Source: JBCCCJ01 sp039029315 (GTDB taxonomy: Bacteria; Bacteroidota; Bacteroidia; J057). Taken from it: DNA of 64,000 nt. The stretch is taken from the NCBI GenBank assembly GCA_039029315.1, contig JBCCGK010000006.1, positions 1-64,000 on the forward strand, written 5' to 3'. The notes beneath the pieces are model-generated. The model had not been told where the DNA came from and searched no databases. It worked only from the letters and a program-made list of their open reading frames with translations. Made by a program: the position numbers and the translations under genes. Every line of letters starts with the position of its first letter. Positions within the stretch are counted from its first letter, which is position 1. Below, in pieces: positions 26,401 through 35,386 of this stretch.

Positions 26401-27873
26401 TTACAAACCAAGAGCTTTGGGATTCTCCACCCAGGCTGCCGGCCTGACTCCTTCTCCCAAAACATCTCCCTTCCCCAATTCTGCTTCATAGGCTTTCAGG
26501 TATGTTTTCAAGCGTTCCACAATTTCAGGGTACTCCGAAGACAGATCTGTGGTTTCAGCCAGATCCGACTCCAGATTATACAATGCTGTCTCAGGGCCAT
26601 CGGGATCTTGGCGATCAATCAACCGCTGGTGATACTTCCAGGGACCAGAACGCACTGCACGAAGATCTCCAGCCATGGAATAAAAGAACCGATCATGTGG
26701 AGTCCTCGCTCCTATTTCTCCAGACAGAATTGGCCAGATATTTTTTCCATCAATCACTCGATCTTCAGGGACATTGGCCCCAGCCAAGGCAGCAAAAGTT
26801 GGGAGAAAGTCCATGGCTGTTAGCAGTTCGTCAGACACGCTTGCAACTGGAATCATTCCCGGCCAGGATACCACTGCTGGTACGCGCTGTCCCCCTTCAA
26901 AGGTCGTGCCCTTTCGCCCACGAAGCGGTCCGGCAGTGGCAAAGCGTGATCCCGGCCCATTGTCCGTTGTAAACACAATCATGGTTTTTTGAGTCAGATT
27001 CAAGCGGTTTAACGCCTCTACGACTCTCCCAACCGAAGCATCAATCTCCCCAATGGTTTGCGGATACAAATGATTTCGCAGTCGATAGTCAATGCCTTTT
27101 TCTTGAGCAAGCCTGAAAAGAATAGAATCATCCGCTGCCTGTTCGAATTCTGGGGAAGCATGTAAGGGATTGTGCGGCATAGGATGAGGAATGTATAAGA
27201 AAAACGGCTGATCCTGATGTCTTTCAATAAAATCCACTGCCCGATCCGTAATTCGCTGTGTCAAATAATCTGCATCCGGGTTCTCCTCAATGACTGTCTC
27301 CCCATCCAGCAATGGCAAAGGAGGAAAATTCCATCGCGTCCCTTGCTGTGGATGAAAGGGATGGATGTCATGGCTGTATGGAATCCCAAAAAACTCATCA
27401 AAGCCTTGTCTGCTTGGCAAAAACTCTGGTTGATCCCCCAAATGCCATTTTCCCAGGATTGCTGTTGCATATCCCTTGGCTTTCAATACTTCGGCGATTG
27501 TAATTTCAGATGGATTCATGCCCTTGGGATCTCCCGCCAAGGTAACCACGAAGGGCTTATCCCCATCCATGATTCCTCCTCTCACCATATCTACCCGCTT
27601 GGGATAACAGCCCGTCATGAGGGCGGCCCGAGAAGGCGTACAGACGGGTGCTCCTACATAAAAGCTGGTGAGCTTCATGCCTTCTGCTGCCAACTGATCG
27701 ATATGCGGTGTTCGGACCTGTGTACTCCCAAAACAACTCAGATCTCCGTAGCCTTGATCATCTGTAAAGAACAAGATGAAGTTGGGCAAGTCTGCCGAGG
27801 GTGCTTTTTGTGTGGGACTGCAAGCAGACAAAAAGCAAACACATGCGAGACTGTAAAGAAGAGGCTTGAACAT
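26401..27873 (-). CDS. Lipoprotein sulfatase (arylsulfatase type), second copy
   Basis: The 490-residue protein starts with a lipoprotein signal (CVCFLSAC, lipobox cysteine 18). The metal aspartates are in FFTDDQGYGD and the formylglycine motif is C78-T-P-S-R82. The 'LGKWHLGD' and 'IVFTTDNGPGS' blocks follow. It differs from the sulfatase at 11832 in length and in the C-terminal subdomain, so they probably act on different substrates. It lies between the PhyH oxygenase and the DUF5916 protein on the same strand, with 52 and 49 bp gaps. Confidence 0.92.
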   Translation of the reverse strand: MFKPLLYSLACVCFLSACSPTQKAPSADLPNFILFFTDDQGYGDLSCFGSTQVRTPHIDQLAAEGMKLTSFYVGAPVCTPSRAALMTGCYPKRVDMVRGGIMDGDKPFVVTLAGDPKGMNPSEITIAEVLKAKGYATAILGKWHLGDQPEFLPSRQGFDEFFGIPYSHDIHPFHPQQGTRWNFPPLPLLDGETVIEENPDADYLTQRITDRAVDFIERHQDQPFFLYIPHPMPHNPLHASPEFEQAADDSILFRLAQEKGIDYRLRNHLYPQTIGEIDASVGRVVEALNRLNLTQKTMIVFTTDNGPGSRFATAGPLRGRKGTTFEGGQRVPAVVSWPGMIPVASVSDELLTAMDFLPTFAALAGANVPEDRVIDGKNIWPILSGEIGARTPHDRFFYSMAGDLRAVRSGPWKYHQRLIDRQDPDGPETALYNLESDLAETTDLSSEYPEIVERLKTYLKAYEAELGKGDVLGEGVRPAAWVENPKALGL

Positions 27874-27922
27874 CATAGAAAGGCTTATATTCTCTCCTGT
27901 CAAATCAGCTGACCATTCCTTC

Positions 27923-30178
27923 TCACAAATTCAACCAATAGTTCAGTTTCACCACAATGCCACGATTCTTTTGGCCCCAGAATTCCACCGCATAATTGTC
28001 TGTGTAGACAATGAACAGGTCAGACATCGGCTGGAAACGCCACTGCAATCGACTGTTGATGTTAAAGTTGTCTGCCTGGGTGTTGTATTGCAGGAAAGTG
28101 GTCCAGAAGATATTTCGGGAAAAATTGATCTCAATCCTGGGACTAATCAGGAACAAATCCCGGCTGCCATAGGGATCAGGAAACTCCAGTTTGTTATAAA
28201 TAAATCGAACGCCAAAGGTCCCCCAAGGCTGCACGCGATACCTTCCGCCAAGACCGGCTTCCAGCCGAGTCCCCCCATAAAATGACCCGTATTGAAGACT
28301 CCCACCAGCTAAGGCATCTTTTCTGGAGTCTCCCCGGTATTCCACTCTGACAAAATCAGATTGATATTTTGCTACTGGCAAGGGTTCATCTCCTGTGAAT
28401 GTAAAAGGAAACTGCAACCAATTGTCCTGGTGTCGATACTCTGCCATCATTCTTGCAGTATTGGCGAAGTTGATCGTATAGCCTACACGAGCCTGATTTT
28501 GAAGTAGCTCGAATTGGTTGTTGAGATCCGCGATGGAGACAGCACTGAAGCGATGGTTGTTGATCTTGTTTTGGTTTTTGGGGAAAATGGTGTAGCTCGC
28601 CCTGGAGAACCAATGTTGATAGCCGATGTGAATGCTGGTATCGCGGACAGCATCATAATGATCCGCAGAAGGGATCCATCCCATATCTGCATAATAATTG
28701 TCTCCGATTCCCGCTATGTTGGCATAGATAGTAAACTTTCGCCCATCATATCCTCCGCCAACATTGTAGAAAAAGTTGTCCCCTTTCAAGCCATTGCTTT
28801 GGGAGATGCCTCCCCCACCGAAGCCTTGCCACTTCGCATCCTGAGAGAAGTACTGAAACTCCATACCAGCCGTCCGATTGAAATCGTCCTGCTTGAAATT
28901 CCCTCCCACCATGGCCTGTCGATTGTGTACATAGCCTCGAATCACGGATCGTTCCAATACTTGCTGATGCAAAGCAAGAGAGGTATAGTTCTGACCAGGA
29001 AAGCCTGCATCTTCCCGGGTATGCATATTCATTAATCCGATCCGCAGATCCTTGTTCAGGTTGCCGCTGAGTCGTACACCATAGAGAATCGGGATGGTTT
29101 GACCATTTTCATCCAGACCGATACGGCGGGAAAAAAATGGCCGCATGGGGGGAATCCCAAAATTGGAGAAGATGTCGCTATTCTCCAGAAAAAACAGCCG
29201 TCGTTCCGGGAAGCGAATGTTGAAGGTTGTCAAATTGGTCACCTGCTCATCCACATCAACTTGCGAGAAATCCGGATTGATGGTAACATCCAGATTCAAG
29301 CTAGAAGTAATGGCCACCTTGGCATCTCCTCCAACGCGAAAGCCAGGATCAACCTTCGTTCCCTCTTCATAATCCTTAACAGCTGAGCCTAAAATATATG
29401 GAATCACTGATACATTGCTTTTGGCTTTTTTCGGCGGTACCTCAAAAACCAATCCTCCGGTATAGCCCAGGTCCACTGTCAAAAACTGCACTGGGACGGG
29501 AACCCAGGTCGACCAGCTATTGGAATGCGGCTCACCACGCGTAAAGTTGATTCCCCAGACTTTTTTGCCAGGATCAAAGCGAAGGGATTTGAAAGGAATG
29601 GCAATTTCAGCAATCCAATAATTGTCCCCTCGGCTGGTCTCCACAAACCACTTGTTGTCCCAGGCAGAATTGATTCCGGAGCTTCCTCTTGTATTCAATT
29701 CCGAACGGGTTCCAGTTCTTCCTGAGATCAGTGCCTCCATCTGAACACCAGCAGGATTGCAGCCAAAATTGAAGCCATTGGTGGACTCATTGACCGGGTC
29801 AAGCAAAACGGCAAAGATTTCTCCCGTCCACAGATCCCGGCTGTCTCGTTTGAGTGTTGGAATGAAGATCTCCTTTGAGATGGAGCAAATCGCCCCAACA
29901 TACAAGAATTGGTCATTGTAGGTAACTCTCACTTTTGTCTGCGTTTCAGGCGGCATGGGCCGATCATCCCTGGGAAAGCTCATCCAAAAATCTCCCACAT
30001 CATCGGCATTCTCCCAGGCAGATTCATCCAGATTCCCATCCAAGATGATCTTCTCGCTTGTTTTTTTGATGTGGTAATTATACGTTGACTGGCGGGATCC
30101 CGTATCTCTTTGTTGGCCTGTCAGAATGATCGGCAGACAAACTGTAAACAGACTAATATGTAGAAAAATGAGTCGCAT
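27923..30178 (-). CDS. DUF5916 outer-membrane protein with CBM9-like N-terminal domain
   Basis: A signal peptide is followed by a carbohydrate-binding-type-9-like domain at about residues 40-240: 'KIILDGNLDESAWENADDVGDFW' and 'VRVTYNDQFLYVGAIC'. The remaining 500 residues are the DUF5916 part, with the 'LFFLENSDIFSNFG' and 'PFFSRRIG' blocks and many alternating strands ending '...VVKLNYWLNL'. This is typical of an outer-membrane barrel. The architecture is common in Bacteroidota. The function is unproven; glycan binding or uptake is likely. Confidence 0.9.
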   Translation of the reverse strand: MRLIFLHISLFTVCLPIILTGQQRDTGSRQSTYNYHIKKTSEKIILDGNLDESAWENADDVGDFWMSFPRDDRPMPPETQTKVRVTYNDQFLYVGAICSISKEIFIPTLKRDSRDLWTGEIFAVLLDPVNESTNGFNFGCNPAGVQMEALISGRTGTRSELNTRGSSGINSAWDNKWFVETSRGDNYWIAEIAIPFKSLRFDPGKKVWGINFTRGEPHSNSWSTWVPVPVQFLTVDLGYTGGLVFEVPPKKAKSNVSVIPYILGSAVKDYEEGTKVDPGFRVGGDAKVAITSSLNLDVTINPDFSQVDVDEQVTNLTTFNIRFPERRLFFLENSDIFSNFGIPPMRPFFSRRIGLDENGQTIPILYGVRLSGNLNKDLRIGLMNMHTREDAGFPGQNYTSLALHQQVLERSVIRGYVHNRQAMVGGNFKQDDFNRTAGMEFQYFSQDAKWQGFGGGGISQSNGLKGDNFFYNVGGGYDGRKFTIYANIAGIGDNYYADMGWIPSADHYDAVRDTSIHIGYQHWFSRASYTIFPKNQNKINNHRFSAVSIADLNNQFELLQNQARVGYTINFANTARMMAEYRHQDNWLQFPFTFTGDEPLPVAKYQSDFVRVEYRGDSRKDALAGGSLQYGSFYGGTRLEAGLGGRYRVQPWGTFGVRFIYNKLEFPDPYGSRDLFLISPRIEINFSRNIFWTTFLQYNTQADNFNINSRLQWRFQPMSDLFIVYTDNYAVEFWGQKNRGIVVKLNYWLNL

Positions 30179-30766
30179 GATTGGGTAGTCTCAATTGAGT
30201 AGAAAAAGCAAAAACGTTGAGTATACAGATCAAATGCGAAGTTCCCCAAAGAGAGCTCAAAGAGCAAATCCTGATGAATGCAAAGGTAAGGAAAAGAAGA
30301 GACAGCTAGCAGTTTGATGGGGGTTGAGAGAAAACAAGAAGAGGAATTACCCAAAGAAGCAGAAGCACTTAACTTATTCGAATTAGCGGGTAGCCTTTCT
30401 ATAGTAGATTGATGGACAAGCCTTTGATTGCCAAAAAGGGGTATTGGTTCAACTGTAATGCTAATCTTCTGACAGAATATTTGTAGAGATGATCGGCAGA
30501 CCATCTCTCGCTTTGCCTATCGTAAATAGGAAGCCATCCGCTTCGATAACATCCCACATTCAGAGCAATGGCAGGAATCTTTTCTCAAATGCGGAAGGAG
30601 ACATCGGCAACACACCTTTTCGACTATAAATTCGTCTAATCAGCATACCGAACCAAAATGTTCTGTACTATATTCTCAAGAAATTGCTCCAGACCAGGAG
30701 AACGAATCACATCAGGAAAATACATATCGAAAAATCTATTGTTCCCTTTCTCAGAAACAAACAAGT
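30179..30766. other. Gene-free region between divergent genes
   Basis: I see no convincing coding sequence in these 588 bp; the open frames present lack motifs and start context. The only structure found is the conserved-loop hairpin at 30485-30508. The promoters of the DUF5916 gene and of the methyltransferase at 30767 must lie here. Confidence 0.6.
30485..30508. repeat. Conserved-loop hairpin repeat (REP-like), single unit
   Basis: AGAGATG-ATCGGCAGAC-CATCTCT is a perfect 7-bp stem around the same 10-nt loop as the hairpins at 18442-18537. The arms share nothing with those copies, so only the loop sequence and the ability to pair are conserved. Confidence 0.65.
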
Positions 30767-31408
30767 ATGACTAACATTGAAGCGAGCCGAGAGGACATTA
30801 TCCAGTCGAGAGGATATCGACAAAATATTGTTGGGGATAAATTTGCTCTCTATATCTCCAACTATCCCGTCAATGCACAATACCTTCTGTCAAGAATCGG
30901 ACATCCGGAATACGTCCTGGCAGAACTGTGCTGTAGCATTGGAGTTACGCTGGAATACCTATCTCCTGGATTCAAACAGCTAATCGGAGTAGATATTGAC
31001 AAAGACATCCTCAAGGCATGTGAGGAAAACCTACACAATTCTGGAGCCCTGCCGAATACACATTTGATACAAGGGGATGTATTTGATGATGCAGTCTTAA
31101 CAAAGATTGATGCTGATATCGTCATTTATGATATCCCATTCTGGTATGAACACAAACAACAGAATCGAGGAAATCTCATTGACAAGAACCCTCCCTTGCG
31201 CCCACTTATTCAAAAGATTGAAGCGTATATCACCAAAGACATTGTTATTTTTTCCCCTCCTGAATGGGAATATGATCGTTTTGCACAAGATCTTGGGGAG
31301 ATAGAGTTTGAACACGTATACATCAATGGAACACATAATCGCAATCAAATCTATTTGGGAAACCTAGTCCGCAAAAATGGAATCTCCCAGATAGAACTAT
31401 TCAGCTAG
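30767..31408 (+). CDS. Class I SAM-dependent methyltransferase
   Basis: The 213-residue protein has a Rossmann methyltransferase core. Motif I is degenerate (AELCCSIGVTLEYLS), and the acidic end of strand 2 is in IGVDIDKDILKACEEN. Motif III-like LIQGDVFDD and motif IV YDIPFWYE follow. The motif IV pattern with a proline and aromatic residue resembles RNA or DNA N-methyltransferases and the TGS1-like group, but the exact substrate is uncertain. It stands alone 343 bp upstream of the eCIS-core gene. Confidence 0.75.
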   Translation: MTNIEASREDIIQSRGYRQNIVGDKFALYISNYPVNAQYLLSRIGHPEYVLAELCCSIGVTLEYLSPGFKQLIGVDIDKDILKACEENLHNSGALPNTHLIQGDVFDDAVLTKIDADIVIYDIPFWYEHKQQNRGNLIDKNPPLRPLIQKIEAYITKDIVIFSPPEWEYDRFAQDLGEIEFEHVYINGTHNRNQIYLGNLVRKNGISQIELFS

Positions 31409-31751
31409 GACCATCCTCTGGAAATCTGTATAGGAGATCCTTGAATACACATATCCCTCAGAGAAGTGATTGACAATTCACACATATCTGATCATGTCTT
31501 TTCTTCCTTCCAAAAATCAGGAGACATGATTCGATTTTCGAAAAGTAAAATCCTTCATAATTTTGAAGGAGAGTGAATTTTTTATACCTTCCAAGAACTA
31601 TTCACCTCCTGCAAGGAATCTTATTCCCTCACGTAATCTTTCTCCCACAACACTGTTCTGGGCAAAAGGATAGATTTTTCCACGTGTTTCATAAGGCAGT
31701 CAGACCATTTCGTCCTGAGATCGGGACAAGACAGAGACCTGCAAAAAATCA
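31409..31751. other. Gene-free leader region of the eCIS-core gene with two dyads
   Basis: No coding sequence is seen. A 7-bp hairpin TCCTTCA-TAATTT-TGAAGGA lies at 31551-31570 and is followed within a few bases by TTTTTT, so it may terminate the methyltransferase transcript. ATCATGTCT and AGACATGAT form a wider dyad just before it. No clear Bacteroidota promoter is identified. Confidence 0.45.
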
Positions 31752-33113
31752 ATGATGGATACACACATTGACAAAACCCAGGAGAACAAAGAGCAATCAT
31801 CCTCAAATGGTGAATCTATTCATCAACACGGAGCGGAGTATAGCCCGCCACCATTTGTTGATAATCGTCCATCTGCCATTGTGCAGAGGCGAATGCAAGA
31901 GATCGTGAATCAGAGTTCACAAGTCAAGCAGTCGAAGTCCTATCAGGAGATCGCGAACAATCAAATACAAGCCCAGCCAAGTGCTCAATTGCAGGCTGTG
32001 CCCGTCAGGCTTTCGGCCCAACAAATGCCGCCAATCCAAAAACAAGAAAACAATACAGGCTTGCCTGCTGGCTTACAATCCGGAATTGAAAGCCTTTCTG
32101 ACTATTCTATGGATGATGTGAAGGTGCATTACAATTCAGACAAACCTGCCCAAGTTCAGGCATATGCCTATGCGCAAGGAACAGATATTCATCTAGGTCC
32201 TGGTCAGGAAAAACACCTCCCACATGAAGCATGGCATGTGGTTCAGCAGAAGCAAGGGAGGGTGAAGCCGACCATGCAATTGAAAGGCAATGTGAATATC
32301 AACGATGATGCTGGCTTGGAAAAGGAAGCAGATGTGATGGGGAATAAAGCTTTTCAGGTTGGTAGCAATCAAGCTGAAGAGGTTGATCAAAGTCAATCAC
32401 AAGAGGGAGTCAATACGCCCCCCTCATCCTTGTCTACCGTTTATCAACGAGCAATCAATGTCGATGGAAGGACTTATACAGCCGCGGATGAAGCGGAGTT
32501 TATGGCCAGATACCCGGATGAGGGGCAAAGGCATAGAATGATCAGAGCACTATCAGACATGGATCGAGCACCCCAATCAATAATAGAGGCATTGCAAGAC
32601 CAGAGAACCTTCAACCTTAATCAAGATGAATCTGACCCAGACAGACCTGATGAAATTGATTACTGGGCAGAAGCTGTTGAACTTGTCGAAAGACATGGTG
32701 ATCTTACTACCAGGGTAGCTAACCGAGCGCCTACCTTGATTCACAGACCAGGAGAGGGCCGTGAACAGATAGTGATCGAAGGGATGATATCCTGTGTAGG
32801 CGTAATTGTGGAAGCCCTGGATGAAAGAGGATTTGTAATCGCTGCTGTCGGAGGACACTTTGTTTCACCAGACAACATGACTGGCGGTACCCTTAACTCA
32901 GATGGGGAAGCGTGGCTCATGCAACTGATCACCCAACTCCCCCCTTCAGCCAAGCTTGGAGCAATGCTCATGTATACTAACATGAACGATGGCGCCTTAC
33001 AAGCTGTCAATGCCTTCCTGAGCCGAAATAATGTGAGCGAAATTGATGAATGGCATGGAGGGGGAAAACAGTCCTACATCCTCAATTCTGATGGTTCTAC
33101 CTCTCACCAATGA
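31752..33113 (+). CDS. eCIS-core (DUF4157) protein with C-terminal CheD-like deamidase domain
   Basis: Residues 1-100 are polar and low in structure, with the segment PPIQKQENNTGLPAGLQ that precedes eCIS-core domains in this phylum. Residues 103-175 are the DUF4157 core: IESLSDYSMDDVKVHYNS, ILG-like AQGTDIHLGPGQ and the HEAWH motif (158-162). Residues 187-197 add the usual DAGLEKEADVMG. From about 330 to 450 the pattern fits CheD/CNF1 glutamine deamidases: GMISCVGVIVEA with C348, GGHFVSP with H369, a helix, a strand, 'ALQAVNAFLSRNNV', and a final GG...SYILNSDGST like the CheD end. No signal peptide is present. It is probably a cargo of a contractile injection system encoded elsewhere. Confidence 0.8.
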   Translation: MMDTHIDKTQENKEQSSSNGESIHQHGAEYSPPPFVDNRPSAIVQRRMQEIVNQSSQVKQSKSYQEIANNQIQAQPSAQLQAVPVRLSAQQMPPIQKQENNTGLPAGLQSGIESLSDYSMDDVKVHYNSDKPAQVQAYAYAQGTDIHLGPGQEKHLPHEAWHVVQQKQGRVKPTMQLKGNVNINDDAGLEKEADVMGNKAFQVGSNQAEEVDQSQSQEGVNTPPSSLSTVYQRAINVDGRTYTAADEAEFMARYPDEGQRHRMIRALSDMDRAPQSIIEALQDQRTFNLNQDESDPDRPDEIDYWAEAVELVERHGDLTTRVANRAPTLIHRPGEGREQIVIEGMISCVGVIVEALDERGFVIAAVGGHFVSPDNMTGGTLNSDGEAWLMQLITQLPPSAKLGAMLMYTNMNDGALQAVNAFLSRNNVSEIDEWHGGGKQSYILNSDGSTSHQ

Positions 33114-33144
33114 AAATAATAGCTGGGGATGGAGGCTATGCGAA

Positions 33145-33178
33145 ATGCGAATCAAGGATTTCAACCCTTGATTCGCAT
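33145..33178. terminator. Strong stem-loop after the eCIS-core gene
   Basis: ATGCGAATCAAGG and CCTTGATTCGCAT pair perfectly over 13 bp around an 8-base loop, 31 bp after the stop codon. No T run follows, so it is either a factor-assisted terminator or an mRNA 3' stabilising structure. Confidence 0.5.
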
Positions 33179-33286
33179 GAGAGATAAGACAAAATGGTCA
33201 AGGATCGGATTCATCATCTAGCCATCTACCATTCATATTCCCCTCCCTTGAGACCCATGTGTCCCCTTGATTCACATACGCAACAC

Positions 33287-34576
33287 CTACTGGAAGTGCT
33301 TCGCCAAAATCTCTTCCCAATCATAGATTTCAAATTTATCCACCAGTTGCCCATTCGGATCTATGAGAAAGCAGGTTCGTGAGCAATAATCCTCCCGGTA
33401 GCTCTGCTGGATGCTTCTGTTTTGTGGGGAGAGGACGAAGGTTCCTTCCAGTTTGAGTTGCTTAATATTCGCCTGGAGAGGCTTTTCTGAAGCATCTATA
33501 GCCACAATGTCAATCTTTGACAGATACTTATCGCTGAGTTCTTTGTAATGTTCATAGCTCATGGGCTCAGACCAACAGGCAGTAATGTTGACCAAGAGCA
33601 CATATTCGTTGCGATAATCATGTAACGAAATGGAGTCTCCAGCTGTGCTGACACACGCAAAATCCGGCGCAATAAATCCAACTTGTTTGCCGATTTTATC
33701 ACTGACATCTGCTTCCCTGATCAGAGTAATTTCACTTCCATCATTGGTCATCTTCTCAAACCTGTAGTAAGAATCGCCCAATTTCAGGTACTCGCCCAAC
33801 TCGAATCTTTCGCTCAGAAGGATGGAGTCCTTTTTTACTCCGTTGTGAGACGTGATGCTGATGTTAGGGCTATCGAAACAAAAGCCCGCAGCAGGAAGCC
33901 AACTGATGGCTTGAAACCCATATGTTTGACCATCCACGGACAAGTTTGAGGTCATATGTTGCGCCACAGAGATTCTGATCGTGTTGTGTGCGTTTATGCC
34001 GACAAGGACCCATCCAGAATCCCTCACCAATTCCTTTCCATTGTAGATCCAGTAATGACATGCGACAGGTTCCGGATCTGGTGCATCAGGTCCATATTTG
34101 AGTTTTTCCAGCATTCTCACCGGGTCATCCCGATAATCCCCATTCCCGTTTTCATCAACAATATAGACGCTGTCAGCCCCCCGCATTCCGAGGATGATCC
34201 GAATGCTGTTTTCCCTTTCGGAAAGAATATTCGCCGTATCTATTTTGGTCGGATAATTCTCCTGGATAAATCTCTCCAGGATCTCAGGATGATTGTTCTG
34301 GATATTTTCGTATGCCCAAAGCTTTAAGTCCACAAATTCTCGCCCCAGTGTTGGCTCAGAAATATCTGGAGGAATGACAGCTAGCAATTCCTCCTCAGAA
34401 ATGTCCAGAATATCAAGGCGTCCAAACCCTCCCCCCAACAATCCGTACCCCCGATGTTTTTCTGTTTTGAGGCGCAATGTGTCTTTTCCGGCAACTTCAT
34501 GTGCCAATGTTGAATTTGTCCACAGCCCGATCATCATCAGGCTCGACAGTAGAAATAAAAATGAGTTGGATTTCAT
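33287..34576 (-). CDS. Exported TlpA/redoxin-like protein lacking the CxxC motif
   Basis: A signal peptide (ending NSTLAHE) precedes about 280 residues with no recognised family. A C-terminal thioredoxin-fold domain of the AhpC/TlpA type follows: VGFIAPDFACVSTAGDSISLHDYRNEYVLLVNITACWSEP ending in the 'TCFLIDPNGQLVDKFE' strand. Where TlpA has W-C-x-x-C the protein reads A-C-W-S-E-P, with a single cysteine, so a normal dithiol reaction is not possible at this site. The isolated pair CSRTC appears before the last strand. Function unknown. Confidence 0.7.
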   Translation of the reverse strand: MKSNSFLFLLSSLMMIGLWTNSTLAHEVAGKDTLRLKTEKHRGYGLLGGGFGRLDILDISEEELLAVIPPDISEPTLGREFVDLKLWAYENIQNNHPEILERFIQENYPTKIDTANILSERENSIRIILGMRGADSVYIVDENGNGDYRDDPVRMLEKLKYGPDAPDPEPVACHYWIYNGKELVRDSGWVLVGINAHNTIRISVAQHMTSNLSVDGQTYGFQAISWLPAAGFCFDSPNISITSHNGVKKDSILLSERFELGEYLKLGDSYYRFEKMTNDGSEITLIREADVSDKIGKQVGFIAPDFACVSTAGDSISLHDYRNEYVLLVNITACWSEPMSYEHYKELSDKYLSKIDIVAIDASEKPLQANIKQLKLEGTFVLSPQNRSIQQSYREDYCSRTCFLIDPNGQLVDKFEIYDWEEILAKHFQ

Positions 34577-34595
34577 AATGATTGTGTGTTGTTAA

Positions 34596-34756
34596 GAGAC
34601 TGTTTTGAAATTTGTGCTGAGAATTTTTATGATATATTTTTTTCTCAAACAAGGCTCTTTTTTGTTCTCATAGTGGGGCTATGAGGACAAAAAAAGCTGT
34701 AGGATGAGGAAAAAAGACGCATACAAAAAATAAGTGACAGATTTTCAAACAGTCTC
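34596..34756. mobile_element. MITE copy 3
   Basis: A 161-bp element beginning GAGACTGTTTTGAAATTTGT and ending GATTTTCAAACAGTCTC. The flanks are TAA and TCA, each fitting TNA but not identical. The central hairpin is GTTCTCATAG-TGGGG-CTATGAGGAC with one G-T pair. It differs from copy 4 at under ten positions and lies 20 bp upstream of the redoxin-like gene start, so it may hold or displace that promoter. Confidence 0.88.
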
Positions 34757-34841
34757 TCAGACGTAAGTAATATGACAAGTTTATAGAGAAGGTACGGAAA
34801 AGAGTCATTTTCCATACTGATCAGGCCTTAGCCCTCAAAGC

Positions 34842-35000
34842 AAGTAAATAAGGGGACACAATTAAATTGTAGGATTTTGTTCCTCCCCCCCCCCTCCAAA
34901 GCAAGAAATCGTTGATTTCTGGCCTTGTGGGTTAATGTCTCCCACTGGCGGGAGAGCGAGAGGGTGGAAGATGAGTGTCAAATATAAATTTGTCCTCATA
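34842..35000. repeat. Dispersed hairpin repeat, family C (inverted copy)
   Basis: The inverted counterpart of 218-382. It starts AAGTAAATAAGGGGACACAA, has an uninterrupted run of ten C, the word TTTCTGGCCTTGTGGGTTAA, the palindrome TCTCCCACTGGCGGGAGA and the end AAATTTGTCCTCATAAA. It abuts a family A copy directly. Confidence 0.7.
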
Positions 35001-35138
35001 AATAGATGGACAATATTAGGTTTGATTTTGGGTATAAGGGAAATAGGTAATATACTGGCTTGATGGGTAAGATTTCTACCTTATTTCCCCTATGCCCACT
35101 ATATCCCTCACAAATAATTGTGTCCAAATACTTATTTA
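35001..35138. repeat. Dispersed hairpin repeat, family A
   Basis: It begins AATAGATGGACAATATTAGG and ends ACAAATAATTGTGTCCAAAT. The core holds the inverted pair GGGTATAAGGGAAATA and TATTTCCCCTATGCCC. Copies are at 37957-38094 and, inverted, at 61757-61886. The region from 34577 to 35155 has no gene; it is filled by this repeat, family C and the MITE. Confidence 0.75.
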
Positions 35139-35155
35139 ACATCTGCCGATTCTGT

Positions 35156-35386
35156 TTATTCCCCGACCTGCCCCTGACAGGCCTTCAAGGCCAAAGTCAG
35201 AGAATCAGCTTTTGTACGGAATAGATAGGCTTGCTTATCAGCGAGCTTGCTTTTTTCTGCTGCTTCCATGCTGGCCAAGTGAGCCATCATTTCGGATTGT
35301 TTTGATAGTTGATATTGCCTGACCGTCGAGGCTCCTAACAGCAGTACGAACAGGAAAGCTATTCCGATCACCAAGTTCTTACTCAT
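35156..35386 (-). CDS. Small membrane-anchored coiled-coil protein
   Basis: From MSKNLVIG the 76-residue protein has one membrane segment (about residues 4-20) followed by a charged, heptad-like helix rich in Ala, Lys, Glu and Leu. No family is recognised. The frame is open upstream to 35542, but that extension has no coding character. It follows the hybrid sensor kinase on the same strand after about 300 bp of apparently empty sequence. Confidence 0.55.
   Translation of the reverse strand: MSKNLVIGIAFLFVLLLGASTVRQYQLSKQSEMMAHLASMEAAEKSKLADKQAYLFRTKADSLTLALKACQGQVGE

Noticed and set aside
27217..27912. Plus-strand frame of 231 codons opposite the second sulfatase
   Set aside because: Antisense shadow of a well-supported gene.
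30121..30504. Minus-strand frame of 127 codons upstream of the DUF5916 gene
   Set aside because: It is rich in Ser, Cys and Phe, has no domain and runs through a hairpin repeat.
31909..32240. Treating HEAWH in the eCIS core as proof of a working metalloprotease
   Set aside because: The motif is a hallmark of the DUF4157 fold, but protease activity of such cores is not established; I use it only as a domain marker.
34880..34912. Run of ten C at the family C repeat as a phase-variation tract
   Set aside because: It lies in a non-coding repeat away from any promoter or reading frame.
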